The position numbers and the translations under genes were made by a program. From NCBI GenBank assembly GCA_938002655.1, contig CALLAC010000003.1, positions 62,001 to 126,000 of the forward strand: a stretch of 64,000 bases of DNA, given 5' to 3'. The notes beneath the pieces are model-generated. The model did not search any database, was not told where the DNA came from, and was given only the letters and a program-made list of their open reading frames with translations. Source of the stretch: an uncultured Cytophagales bacterium. GTDB lineage: Bacteria > Bacteroidota > Bacteroidia > Cytophagales > Thermonemataceae. Position 1 is the stretch's first letter. Each line of letters begins with the position of its first letter. Positions 1-7,616 of this stretch are shown piece by piece.

Positions 1-431
1 ATTAACACCAACAAAAATACAAGTATAGAAAGTAATGCTACCTGTGGGTGCAAAGCAATGACCATTCCAAGAATAGTAGCCACCCCTTTGCCACCTTTGA
101 AATTTACATAAATCGGGAAAATATGCCCAATAACGGCCAAAATACCGAAGGCAATTTGATAATAAATCAAATCGTAGGCAATGATATAGTCTAAATCTAA
201 AAGCAAAGTAGCCAGGTGGGTGGCTAAAAAGCCTTTCAAAACATCAATCATAAGCACAAAAATACCTGCTTTTTTACCCAAAACCCTAAAAGTATTCGTA
301 GCTCCTGCATTTTTGCTTCCATGTTCACGAATGTCAATATCGTAAAAACGTTTACCTATCCATACTGCGGTAGAAATAGAGCCTATCAGATAAGCCAAAA
401 TACCTGCGATAATAATAGCGATTGTATCCAT
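1..431 (-). CDS. plsY: Acyl-phosphate:glycerol-3-phosphate acyltransferase PlsY (3' end outside window)
   Basis: Inner-membrane enzyme that moves an acyl group from acyl-phosphate to glycerol-3-phosphate, the first step of phospholipid synthesis. The translation carries the family blocks in order: GSISTAVWIGK near residue 15, HGSKNAGATNTFR near 38, then GHIFPIYVNFKGGKG, with hydrophobic helices between. About 143 residues are visible of a usual 200 or so, because the window edge cuts the gene. The ATG at 431 opens directly into the first membrane helix. No partner gene is visible. Family assignment is firm. Confidence 0.93.
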   Translation of the reverse strand, partial: MDTIAIIIAGILAYLIGSISTAVWIGKRFYDIDIREHGSKNAGATNTFRVLGKKAGIFVLMIDVLKGFLATHLATLLLDLDYIIAYDLIYYQIAFGILAVIGHIFPIYVNFKGGKGVATILGMVIALHPQVALLSILVFLLVL

Positions 432-506
432 TCTTGTTTTTGTTGTTTAATATTAAACCAATTTGAACAAAAAGTGAATGGCAAGTTAAATCAATTTTTT
501 CTGAAA

Positions 507-1238
507 TCAAAATAATGGGTGAAAATAAACTTGTGTTTTTCGTACAAAAGCTTTTTCTTTTTTCCAGATTACTTCCAACCAAACATCTTTTTCACCAATT
601 ACATTCAATTTTTGACCCTTCGATAGCACTGCAACTTTTTCGGAAGCTGCTGAAGGGCTTCTCATCAAATATGTATGATTATAGGCTACTACTGCTTCAT
701 TGATATTCGGGATGAAATTGATAAAAAAAATACTGAATGCCAAGCCTATAAGCAAAATTATACCATTTCGTTGAAAAGCCCCCCAAGTCGTATATTTTCT
801 GCGTAAGAAGCCAATTGTCCAGCCTAAAAAAAGCAAACAAAGCCCTAAAATAATCCATCTATGATAAGCATAGTAAAGCAGTAAAATCCATTTGCTATCG
901 CTGATTTCATAGCCTTCCAATTCATATGCTGTAGCAATGTTGTAGATTTTTTGAGCAGTAGAGAGTTTGGGCTTATATTGCAAAAGTAAATTTAAATAAT
1001 GTAAATAGGCTACATAGTTTTTTTGTTGAGAAGCAATAAAAGCCTGTTTGAGAACATTTTGTTCCAAAAACACACCTTCCTTTAAAGTTTGAGCATATAT
1101 CGTTTCAGCCTCATTATATTTGCCCATAGCAAAAAGTGAGTCAGCGAGAATTTTTTTTTGGTTAAAATCTTGACAATAAATACTTTCAGTAAGTAGCCAA
1201 CTGATACAAACTAAAAAAAATAAAATTTTTTTCAACAT
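507..1238 (-). CDS. TPR and SH3-like domain membrane protein
   Basis: 243-residue protein with a signal peptide ending near residue 22 (SIYCQ). A region with TPR-like helices follows (about 30-115), then two membrane helices (about 120-140 and 155-175) and a C-terminal SH3-like domain (about 185-243, with YLMRSPSAASEKVAVLSKGQKL at its start). The order resembles BatE-type proteins of Bacteroidota aerotolerance operons, but none of the MoxR, BatA, BatB or BatD partners are beside it, so that name is not used. The SH3 domain probably faces the periplasm. It lies upstream of plsY in the same direction, 75 bases away. Function unknown. Confidence 0.75.
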   Translation of the reverse strand: MLKKILFFLVCISWLLTESIYCQDFNQKKILADSLFAMGKYNEAETIYAQTLKEGVFLEQNVLKQAFIASQQKNYVAYLHYLNLLLQYKPKLSTAQKIYNIATAYELEGYEISDSKWILLLYYAYHRWIILGLCLLFLGWTIGFLRRKYTTWGAFQRNGIILLIGLAFSIFFINFIPNINEAVVAYNHTYLMRSPSAASEKVAVLSKGQKLNVIGEKDVWLEVIWKKEKAFVRKTQVYFHPLF

Positions 1239-1241
1239 TTA

Positions 1242-1274
1242 TTTGGAATATTTGTTATAGTTGTGTTATCTTTG
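1242..1274 (+). promoter_or_regulatory. Bacteroidota-type promoter of tRNA-Lys
   Basis: A TTTG at 1242-1245 and TATCTTTG at 1267-1274 (TAnnTTTG) are separated by 21 bases, matching the -33/-7 pattern of the Bacteroidota primary sigma factor. The tRNA begins 37 bases downstream. Assigned by pattern only. Confidence 0.5.
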
Positions 1275-1310
1275 CAGTGCAATTTAACAAATGCTCTCTT
1301 AAAAACAAAA

Positions 1311-1383
1311 GATTCCGTAGCTCAGCAGGTAGAGCACATCCCTTTTAAGGATGGGGTCCTGGGTTCGAACCCCAGCGGGATCA
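1311..1383 (+). tRNA. tRNA-Lys (UUU anticodon)
   Basis: 73-base cloverleaf. The acceptor stem 1311-1317 pairs with 1376-1382 with one G-U. The anticodon stem 1337-1341 pairs with 1349-1353 around the loop CTTTTAA, giving anticodon TTT at 1344-1346. The T arm has the canonical GGTTCGAACCC core. CCA is not encoded: CCT follows the discriminator A. A terminator hairpin follows 10 bases later. Confidence 0.97.
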
Positions 1384-1393
1384 CCTACAAAAC

Positions 1394-1418
1394 AGCCCCA
1401 AATATTGGGGCTTTTTTT
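1394..1418 (+). terminator. Rho-independent terminator of tRNA-Lys
   Basis: AGCCCCAA (1394-1401) pairs perfectly with TTGGGGCT (1405-1412) around a 3-base loop and is followed by a T run to 1418. It lies directly behind the tRNA. Confidence 0.9.
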
Positions 1419-1555
1419 ATACTGTTGGAACTTTTCTCTCAAATATTTGAAAGTCAGATACGCAAATTCAATAATCCTAAAAATTAGTTTCCTGTTAATC
1501 TTGCTAATTCCGATATATTTTGAAAATTGTGTAATTTTGCAAAAAAAACATAACA

Positions 1556-2734
1556 ATGAAACATTATAAAATTGCTCTAATTGTTTTAGTCATAGCCTTG
1601 CAGGCTTGTAAAAATGAGAAAATTACGCTTTCAGGTGAAACAGAAAACCTTAAAGGTAAAGTTTATTTAGCCTATGCCGAAAAACACAACGAAAATTTTT
1701 GGGATAGTGCCATTTTGTTGGATAGTACCGAAATTCAACAGAATACTTTCAGCTTTCAAGTACCCAAAGAAAAAAGAATTTACAGAATATTCTTTGCAGA
1801 ACGTAGAGATTTTCCCTTATGGGTGGTAGCAGGGGAGAAAAAACTTACAATCAAGAAAATCAATCCTGAAAAACCTACCGAAATGCTCTTGGAAGGAGCT
1901 GATGATAAAGATAAAGAACTTTTCAAAACGTTTTGGGATTTTTTTACCACCTACAAGCAAAACCTCAAAACCGATACCCTCTACGTAAACTTAGAAAAAC
2001 TTTGGCAAGCAGAAACTAATGAAAAAGCCAAAGACTCACTCAAAGGGCTGTTGCAACAACGTGATTGGGCAATTTACAAAGATTTGAGCGAAAAAAATTA
2101 TCCTTTGCTCAATGCCAGTATGCCTTCTGTTACTGCGATTGCTTTTGCAGAGCATTTGGATTTACTGAAAGATTATATTTTCTTGAAAGACTTTGCCGAT
2201 AAAGTAGCTCAACAAATGCCTCAAGACAAACACGGAGAGCGTTTCATAGAGTTTATCAATCGTATTTATTCGCCCGAATTGGATAAGCTACGTCCTGCTA
2301 AAATCGGATTAAATGTTGGTGATATTGCTCCTGATTTTACGCTACCCACTCCTGAAGGCAAACCTATTTCTTTGTCATCTTTCCGAGGAAAAGTCTTACT
2401 TATAGATTTTTGGGCGGCTTGGTGTCGTCCTTGCCGAATGGAAAATCCTAACTTGGTTGCCGCATACAAAAAGTTTAAGCATAAAGGGTTTGATATTTTA
2501 GGCGTTTCGCTTGATGATGATAAAGAAAAATGGCTCAAAGCCATTGAAAAAGATGAACTTACTTGGACACACGTTTCCGACCTTAAAATGTGGGATTCGG
2601 CAATTCTACCCATCTATGAAATCAATGCAATTCCAATGAACTTTCTTTTGGATAAAGACGGCAGAATTTTGGCTAAAAATCTACGAGGACCTGCATTAGA
2701 ACAAGCACTAAACGAAGTTTTTGCTTCGAAATAA
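1556..2734 (+). CDS. TlpA-family thioredoxin lipoprotein with DUF4369-like N-terminus
   Basis: 392-residue predicted lipoprotein: the signal peptide ends in the lipobox LQAC, placing Cys near residue 18. The N-terminal third resembles DUF4369 (starting ITLSGETENLKGKVYLAYA). A helical linker follows, then a redoxin domain from about 255, opening GDIAPDFTLPTPEGKPISL, with the active site WCRPC at residues 289-293. This is the usual Bacteroidota layout for membrane-anchored periplasmic thiol-disulfide oxidoreductases. The cis-Pro loop is present (NAIPMNF). A -7-like box TAATTTTG lies at 1532-1539. The electron donor and client protein cannot be read from context. Confidence 0.9.
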   Translation: MKHYKIALIVLVIALQACKNEKITLSGETENLKGKVYLAYAEKHNENFWDSAILLDSTEIQQNTFSFQVPKEKRIYRIFFAERRDFPLWVVAGEKKLTIKKINPEKPTEMLLEGADDKDKELFKTFWDFFTTYKQNLKTDTLYVNLEKLWQAETNEKAKDSLKGLLQQRDWAIYKDLSEKNYPLLNASMPSVTAIAFAEHLDLLKDYIFLKDFADKVAQQMPQDKHGERFIEFINRIYSPELDKLRPAKIGLNVGDIAPDFTLPTPEGKPISLSSFRGKVLLIDFWAAWCRPCRMENPNLVAAYKKFKHKGFDILGVSLDDDKEKWLKAIEKDELTWTHVSDLKMWDSAILPIYEINAIPMNFLLDKDGRILAKNLRGPALEQALNEVFASK

Positions 2735-2741
2735 TTTTCAT

Positions 2742-2776
2742 AAAAAAAGCTCTTATCCACTGATAAGAGCTTTTTT
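2742..2776. terminator. Bidirectional terminator between tlpA-like and phoD-like genes
   Basis: The arms around AAGCTCTTATC and GATAAGAGCTT pair across a 4-base loop. They are flanked by A and T runs, so the hairpin can end transcription from both of the converging genes. Confidence 0.9.
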
Positions 2777-2796
2777 ACGAGCTAACAGAATACAGC

Positions 2797-4137
2797 TCAA
2801 TTTCTTGGATACTGCAAGTCTTTTTCCTGTATTTCTTGCTTCCAGAGTTCCTTTCCGTCTTTATTAAGAATTCGTATTGTCATTACACGTTCTTTGCGTT
2901 TGCCTGTTATTTCTATCAGAGCAAAATTATGTTCTGTAACCAAGGTATTAGGCACACGCAATTCGTTTTGCTCTTTTTCAGGATTATAAGTTCCTGAGGT
3001 AAGCGGCGAAACGGTTAAATCATAGATAGGAGGTGTAGTATTTGTTTTGGATAGCTCTGTAAAGTGGCGGTCACCTGTAAGGAAAATAACACCAGAGATT
3101 TTGTTTTTTGCGATAGCATCAAGAATTTTCTGTCTTTCTTCGGGAAAATTGATGAAATTTTCTTTATTTTTAGAACTACTTACAAACTGACTGCCCACGG
3201 CAATCACTTTGAAAGAGGCTTGGCTGAATGCCAAAGCATTGATAAGCCATTCTATTTGTTCATCACACAATACGCATCTATTGCTTGCAGTGTTATTGTT
3301 AGCACTGCGAAAATAGCGATTATCAAGTAAGAAGAATTGTACATCTCCCCATACGAAGGTTCCTGTAATGCCTTTGCCATGCGGATTGGCTACTCCATAA
3401 TTCGGATTGCCCCAGAATAGCTTAAAAGCCTCCAAAGTCAAATCTTTGTATGGATAGCTTTTGTCGGAGTCGTTGGGTCCATAGTCGTGGTCGTCCCATA
3501 TAGCATAATGATGCACAGAGCCCAATAGTGCCTGCATTTCAGGAATAGAGCGTGTGTGTGTATAGCGGTAGAAAATTCCTGTTTTAGTTCCCCAATCTGC
3601 TTCACGCAAATAAACATTATCGCCGAGCCAAAGCATAAAATCGGGCTTTTGTTCATAGATACGTGTTAAGATTTCGTAATTACTACCATAGGGCTTGCCT
3701 GGACGGTCGTAAGGACTATCATTGATAAATAAACAACTGCCTGCGGCAAATTTAAAATTGGGTGGTTCGGTACGATATTGCCACAATACTTGTGTTTGAA
3801 ATTCCAAAGGATAAGAACGGCTTACTTTTTGATTGTTGATGTAAAGCTCGTATTCGTAACGTTTGCCTGGTTCCACTTGGTTGGCAATCAGCCGAGCTGT
3901 GAAAGCCTCATCAGATTTGGTACTCACTTCGTCTGTAAATTTCTTTTGGGTTGGATTGCCTTTTTCCCAGTAAGCAAATTTGACTTTTGCACTGCTTTTA
4001 GTTTGCACCCAAAGTAAAACTTCTTTCATTTCCGAATAACCTACCATGGGTCCGGATTGTAACAGAGATGCTTGAGCCAAAACTATCGCTTTGCTACTCC
4101 ACAAGTAAAATAAAATTGCAACAAAATATTTCTTCAT
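2797..4137 (-). CDS. PhoD-like metallophosphatase
   Basis: 446-residue secreted protein with a signal peptide (1-22, ending VLAQA). An Ig-like PhoD N-terminal domain starts at LLQSGPMVGYSEM, and a metallophosphoesterase domain follows from about residue 125. Metal-site blocks are visible: AAGSCLFIND, LWLGDNVYL, YAIWDDHDYGPND and FLTGDRHFTEL. The family hydrolyses phosphate mono- or diesters in the periplasm, with Fe/Ca-type metal centres known in relatives. Specific substrate unknown. The length is typical of the shorter Bacteroidota PhoD-like group. Confidence 0.88.
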   Translation of the reverse strand: MKKYFVAILFYLWSSKAIVLAQASLLQSGPMVGYSEMKEVLLWVQTKSSAKVKFAYWEKGNPTQKKFTDEVSTKSDEAFTARLIANQVEPGKRYEYELYINNQKVSRSYPLEFQTQVLWQYRTEPPNFKFAAGSCLFINDSPYDRPGKPYGSNYEILTRIYEQKPDFMLWLGDNVYLREADWGTKTGIFYRYTHTRSIPEMQALLGSVHHYAIWDDHDYGPNDSDKSYPYKDLTLEAFKLFWGNPNYGVANPHGKGITGTFVWGDVQFFLLDNRYFRSANNNTASNRCVLCDEQIEWLINALAFSQASFKVIAVGSQFVSSSKNKENFINFPEERQKILDAIAKNKISGVIFLTGDRHFTELSKTNTTPPIYDLTVSPLTSGTYNPEKEQNELRVPNTLVTEHNFALIEITGKRKERVMTIRILNKDGKELWKQEIQEKDLQYPRN

Positions 4138-4207
4138 ATGATGATATACGTTGATTTTTCTGCAAAAAAAATAGAGTATGTTAAATAGATATTACGATTT
4201 TTTAGTA

Positions 4208-5353
4208 TTAGTATTTGGGCACTTCTGCAACACGATTACGCATGGTTTTAAGGTCTAAATTTTGCTCAAAACTGCTACGTAAGTTTTTGTATTGCTTGTT
4301 GAGGCTCTCTATTTTTTGAGAAATTTTTGTTTTGTCAGGTGAAAGTTCATTTGCTTTTTGTAAGGTTTCTATCAGATTTTTATGATAATTTTCCAGAGAG
4401 TTGAGATATTCCTCTGCAATTCGATTGATTTCATCTCTCAAAAAATCTAATTTCTGCCTACCTACAATAGAGTAGTTTAGTCTGCCATCTTCAAAAATTT
4501 TCACATAATCTATTTTACCTGCTTGGGTATATCTTTTTTCAATACTTTTGATAGTCGCATCAATTTTAGCATAATTAAAATAATTGCGTATCAGATCGTT
4601 AGTACTTTGATTTTCTAAGTTTTTGGTTTCGGGGAAAAGTTCGGTAGTAGTGTTTTTTACAAAATCATTGAGTAAACTTTCCACTGCCTCAATTTTGATA
4701 TGAAACTCATGGCTCTGCTTTTCAAGTTCTACTGAAATACGAGCCAAATTTTCGTAATGAGCTACATATTTCTTGATTTCTTGATTAAAAACTTTCAAGT
4801 CGTCTGGTGTTACGCTATCTTCATCAATAATAGTATGATTGACCAAATTGACTACCGAAGTAATAGAATTGACTACAGGAATACTGCTTGTTATCAGATT
4901 GGTGATGGGGTTGTTGATGATATTAGAAGCTATCTGACGGAAACGAGATATTTTTTTGCTATTTAATTTCGCTTTTTTCAATACTTTTTCATCAACTACT
5001 TTCAAGATTTCGTTTTCTAAACGAAAACCTAAATCTTCGTTGGTAGGATTATTGAGGGCGGCAACTGCCGAAAAATACTCCGTAGCCGAAAGCGAGGCTT
5101 TCAGAGCCGAAAGACTCTTGTTCAGGGCATCGATAGCCAACGCAGTTTTCCGCAAACTTTCAGTATTTTTTTCATACAAACTGCGTGCCTCTTTTTCGGT
5201 TTCTAATTTTATTTGCAAGTATTGTTTCTGCAAAACTTGAAGCGAATCGTAGGTGTTTTTCGTCAGGTCAAAATATTTTTTCAAAACTACCTCATTTTGC
5301 CCAAATACGTGCAAAGAAGTAAGAATTGCGATTATGCACAAATTTTCTTTCAT
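4208..5353 (-). CDS. Secreted helical protein with central hydrophobic segment, function unknown
   Basis: 381 residues from the ATG at 5353. The longer open frame to 5449 would place non-signal sequence in front of a clean signal peptide (MKENLCIIAILTSLHVFGQ). The mature protein is almost entirely predicted helix with heptad-like stretches (about 25-100 and 185-375). A Ser/Ile/Val-rich segment interrupts it at about 140-175 (NIINNPITNLITSSIPVV). Long helices around a hydrophobic hairpin are the layout of ClyA/HBL-type alpha pore-forming toxins, but this is only a resemblance of layout. It lies in the same direction as the phoD-like gene, 70 bases upstream of it. Confidence 0.7.
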   Translation of the reverse strand: MKENLCIIAILTSLHVFGQNEVVLKKYFDLTKNTYDSLQVLQKQYLQIKLETEKEARSLYEKNTESLRKTALAIDALNKSLSALKASLSATEYFSAVAALNNPTNEDLGFRLENEILKVVDEKVLKKAKLNSKKISRFRQIASNIINNPITNLITSSIPVVNSITSVVNLVNHTIIDEDSVTPDDLKVFNQEIKKYVAHYENLARISVELEKQSHEFHIKIEAVESLLNDFVKNTTTELFPETKNLENQSTNDLIRNYFNYAKIDATIKSIEKRYTQAGKIDYVKIFEDGRLNYSIVGRQKLDFLRDEINRIAEEYLNSLENYHKNLIETLQKANELSPDKTKISQKIESLNKQYKNLRSSFEQNLDLKTMRNRVAEVPKY

Positions 5354-5476
5354 AAAAAAGTAGAATTTTGGGGCAAGATACAAAAAAGAGCAAAAAAAAA
5401 AATCATTTTTGCAATGAATTTGCAAGAAAAGCGTTATTATTGCGTTCAATTTTTTTGTAATAAAATCAAAAAAGCG

Positions 5477-7576
5477 ATGAAAAAAGTAGTATGCAGTCTG
5501 TTTTTGAGCTTTTGGGCAATAGTTTCAATAGCTCAACTACAAAACAATCAGTCTAAGTTTGAACCTGTATTTGATTTCAGAGCCACTCCTACTCGTTCGG
5601 CAAGTGGCATGCCTGGCGAAGCCTATTGGCAAAATCGTGCTGATTATGTGATCAATGTAGAGTTGGACACAGAAAAACACGAAATCAGGGGTACTTTCAA
5701 AATCACTTATACCAACAACTCACCTGATAATTTATCTTTTCTTTGGATACAATTAGACCAAAACAAATTCAGACCCGATTCGCGTGGTACACTCGTACAA
5801 AGCATAGAAGGTAGCAGAAACCGTGCAGATGCTACCGAAGGCTATAAAATTGAAAATTTGCGTGCCGCAGGCAAGCCTGTAAAATTTATCATTGATGATT
5901 CGCGTATGCAAATTCGTCTCGATGCTCCCTTGAAATCCAAAGGTGGGAAAATTGATATTGAAGGTAGCTATTCATTCCAAATTCCTGAATATGGTGCCGA
6001 CCGTACAGGACGTATCAAAATGGAAAAAGGTTGGATTTACAACATTGCCCAATGGTTCCCTCGTATGTGTGTATACGATGACATCAAGGGATGGAATGTT
6101 GAGCCCTATTTAGGTTCAGGAGAATTTTATCTGGAATACGGAAATATTGAATACAAAGTTACTGCTCCTGCCAGTGTAGTAGTTTTAGGTTCGGGGGCTT
6201 TGCAAAACCCTACTGAATGTTGGACTGCCGAGCAACTCAAACGTTGGGAACAAGCTCGCAACAGCGATAGAACCGTCGATATTATTGCTGAAAACGAAGT
6301 AGGAACACCTGCCTCACGTCCTACGGGAAAAAGTAAAATTACTTGGCACTACAAAATTGAAAATACGCGTGATGCCGCTTTCGGAGCTTCTCAAGCCTTT
6401 ATTGTAGATGCGGCTCGTATCAATTTACCCAGCGGTAAAAAAATTCTTGCTATTTCAGGTTATACCAAAGAAAGTATAGATAGAAACGCCAAAGGTGGCG
6501 GTTGGGAACGCTCTACCGAATACACCAAAGCCGCTATTGAGCATTATTCCAAAATGTGGTACGAGTTTCCCTATCCTACCGCAGTAAATATTGCAGGTAA
6601 TATCGGCGGAATGGAATATCCTGGATTGAGTTTTTGTAGCTACCGTTCCAAAGGAGCTTCGCTTTGGGGCGTAACCGACCACGAGTTTGGGCATAACTGG
6701 TTCCCTATGATTGTAGGTAGCAACGAAAGACTTTACCCTTGGATGGATGAAGGCTTCAATACTTTTATCAATATTTATAGCACTCGCGAGTTTAATAATG
6801 GAGAGTACAACGAAAGAGATTTTGATAATTTACGTATGTTTACAATGATTTTTACCAATCCTCGCCGAGAAGCTATTAGTACTTATCCTGATGTAGTACA
6901 AGACAGAAACCTGGGAATTACAGCTTACTATAAGCCAGCAATTGGTTTATATTTGCTTCGCGAATATATTTTAGGACCCGAACGCTTTGATTATGCCTTC
7001 CGAAGCTATATCAAAACTTGGGCTTTCAAACATCCCCAACCCTTTGATTTCTTCAATTTTATGAACAACGCCGCAGGTGAAGAGTTGGCTTGGTTTTGGC
7101 GAGCTTGGTTCTATGGTAACGGCACTATCGATTTTGAAATCACAAATGTTTCTGCCTTTAAAGATGACTTCAAAAATGGAGCAGTAGTCGTTATCAAAAA
7201 TAATGGTGATGTGATGCCACTTGTTTTAGAAGTAACCGAAGAAGATGGTAAAAAAACGCGTATGAACCTGCCCGTAGAAATTTGGCAAAAAACTAACATC
7301 AAAAGCATTCTTACACCTACCACAAAAAAAATCATAAAAGCCGAAATAGATCCCGATAAAAAACTACCTGATATCGTAGGAGATAACGACGTATGGACAC
7401 CCGAAATAGGAGCCAAACGTAAGGCAGATGAAGAAGCCAAAGAAATGCAAATGAAAGAAGAAAAACGTAAGCAAGAAGAAAAAGAAAAAATGATAGAAGA
7501 ACTTTTGAATAAAAGCCAACAATCTGCTCAAGAGAGCCCAAGAGAAAAAGATAAAAAAAGAAAAAGAAAGAAATAA
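5477..7576 (+). CDS. M1-family metallopeptidase, secreted
   Basis: 699 residues from the ATG at 5477, which starts a good signal peptide (MKKVVCSLFLSFWAIVSIAQ). The open frame further upstream overlaps the divergent gene and has no such feature. The N-terminal beta domain is followed by the gluzincin core. The exopeptidase-type loop reads GGMEYPGLSF, zinc site HEFGH is at residues 402-406 followed by NW, and the third zinc ligand Glu is in WMDEGFN near 425. The last 60 or so residues are a Lys/Glu-rich tail ending KKRKRKK. Family members are aminopeptidases or related. The tail function is unknown. Confidence 0.9.
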   Translation: MKKVVCSLFLSFWAIVSIAQLQNNQSKFEPVFDFRATPTRSASGMPGEAYWQNRADYVINVELDTEKHEIRGTFKITYTNNSPDNLSFLWIQLDQNKFRPDSRGTLVQSIEGSRNRADATEGYKIENLRAAGKPVKFIIDDSRMQIRLDAPLKSKGGKIDIEGSYSFQIPEYGADRTGRIKMEKGWIYNIAQWFPRMCVYDDIKGWNVEPYLGSGEFYLEYGNIEYKVTAPASVVVLGSGALQNPTECWTAEQLKRWEQARNSDRTVDIIAENEVGTPASRPTGKSKITWHYKIENTRDAAFGASQAFIVDAARINLPSGKKILAISGYTKESIDRNAKGGGWERSTEYTKAAIEHYSKMWYEFPYPTAVNIAGNIGGMEYPGLSFCSYRSKGASLWGVTDHEFGHNWFPMIVGSNERLYPWMDEGFNTFINIYSTREFNNGEYNERDFDNLRMFTMIFTNPRREAISTYPDVVQDRNLGITAYYKPAIGLYLLREYILGPERFDYAFRSYIKTWAFKHPQPFDFFNFMNNAAGEELAWFWRAWFYGNGTIDFEITNVSAFKDDFKNGAVVVIKNNGDVMPLVLEVTEEDGKKTRMNLPVEIWQKTNIKSILTPTTKKIIKAEIDPDKKLPDIVGDNDVWTPEIGAKRKADEEAKEMQMKEEKRKQEEKEKMIEELLNKSQQSAQESPREKDKKRKRKK

Positions 7577-7583
7577 ACGTATC

Positions 7584-7610
7584 AAAGCCCTCTTTTGAGA
7601 GGGCTTTTTT
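7584..7610. terminator. Terminator between M1 peptidase and TPR/SpoIIE gene
   Basis: AGCCCTCT (7586-7593) pairs with AGAGGGCT (7598-7605) around TTTG and is flanked by A's and T's. It serves both converging genes. Confidence 0.88.
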
Positions 7611-7616
7611 ATGTTT

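Noticed and set aside
5213-5476. N-terminal extension of the M1 peptidase
   Set aside because: The extension is antisense to the divergent gene and would bury the signal peptide; the ATG at 5477 is preferred.
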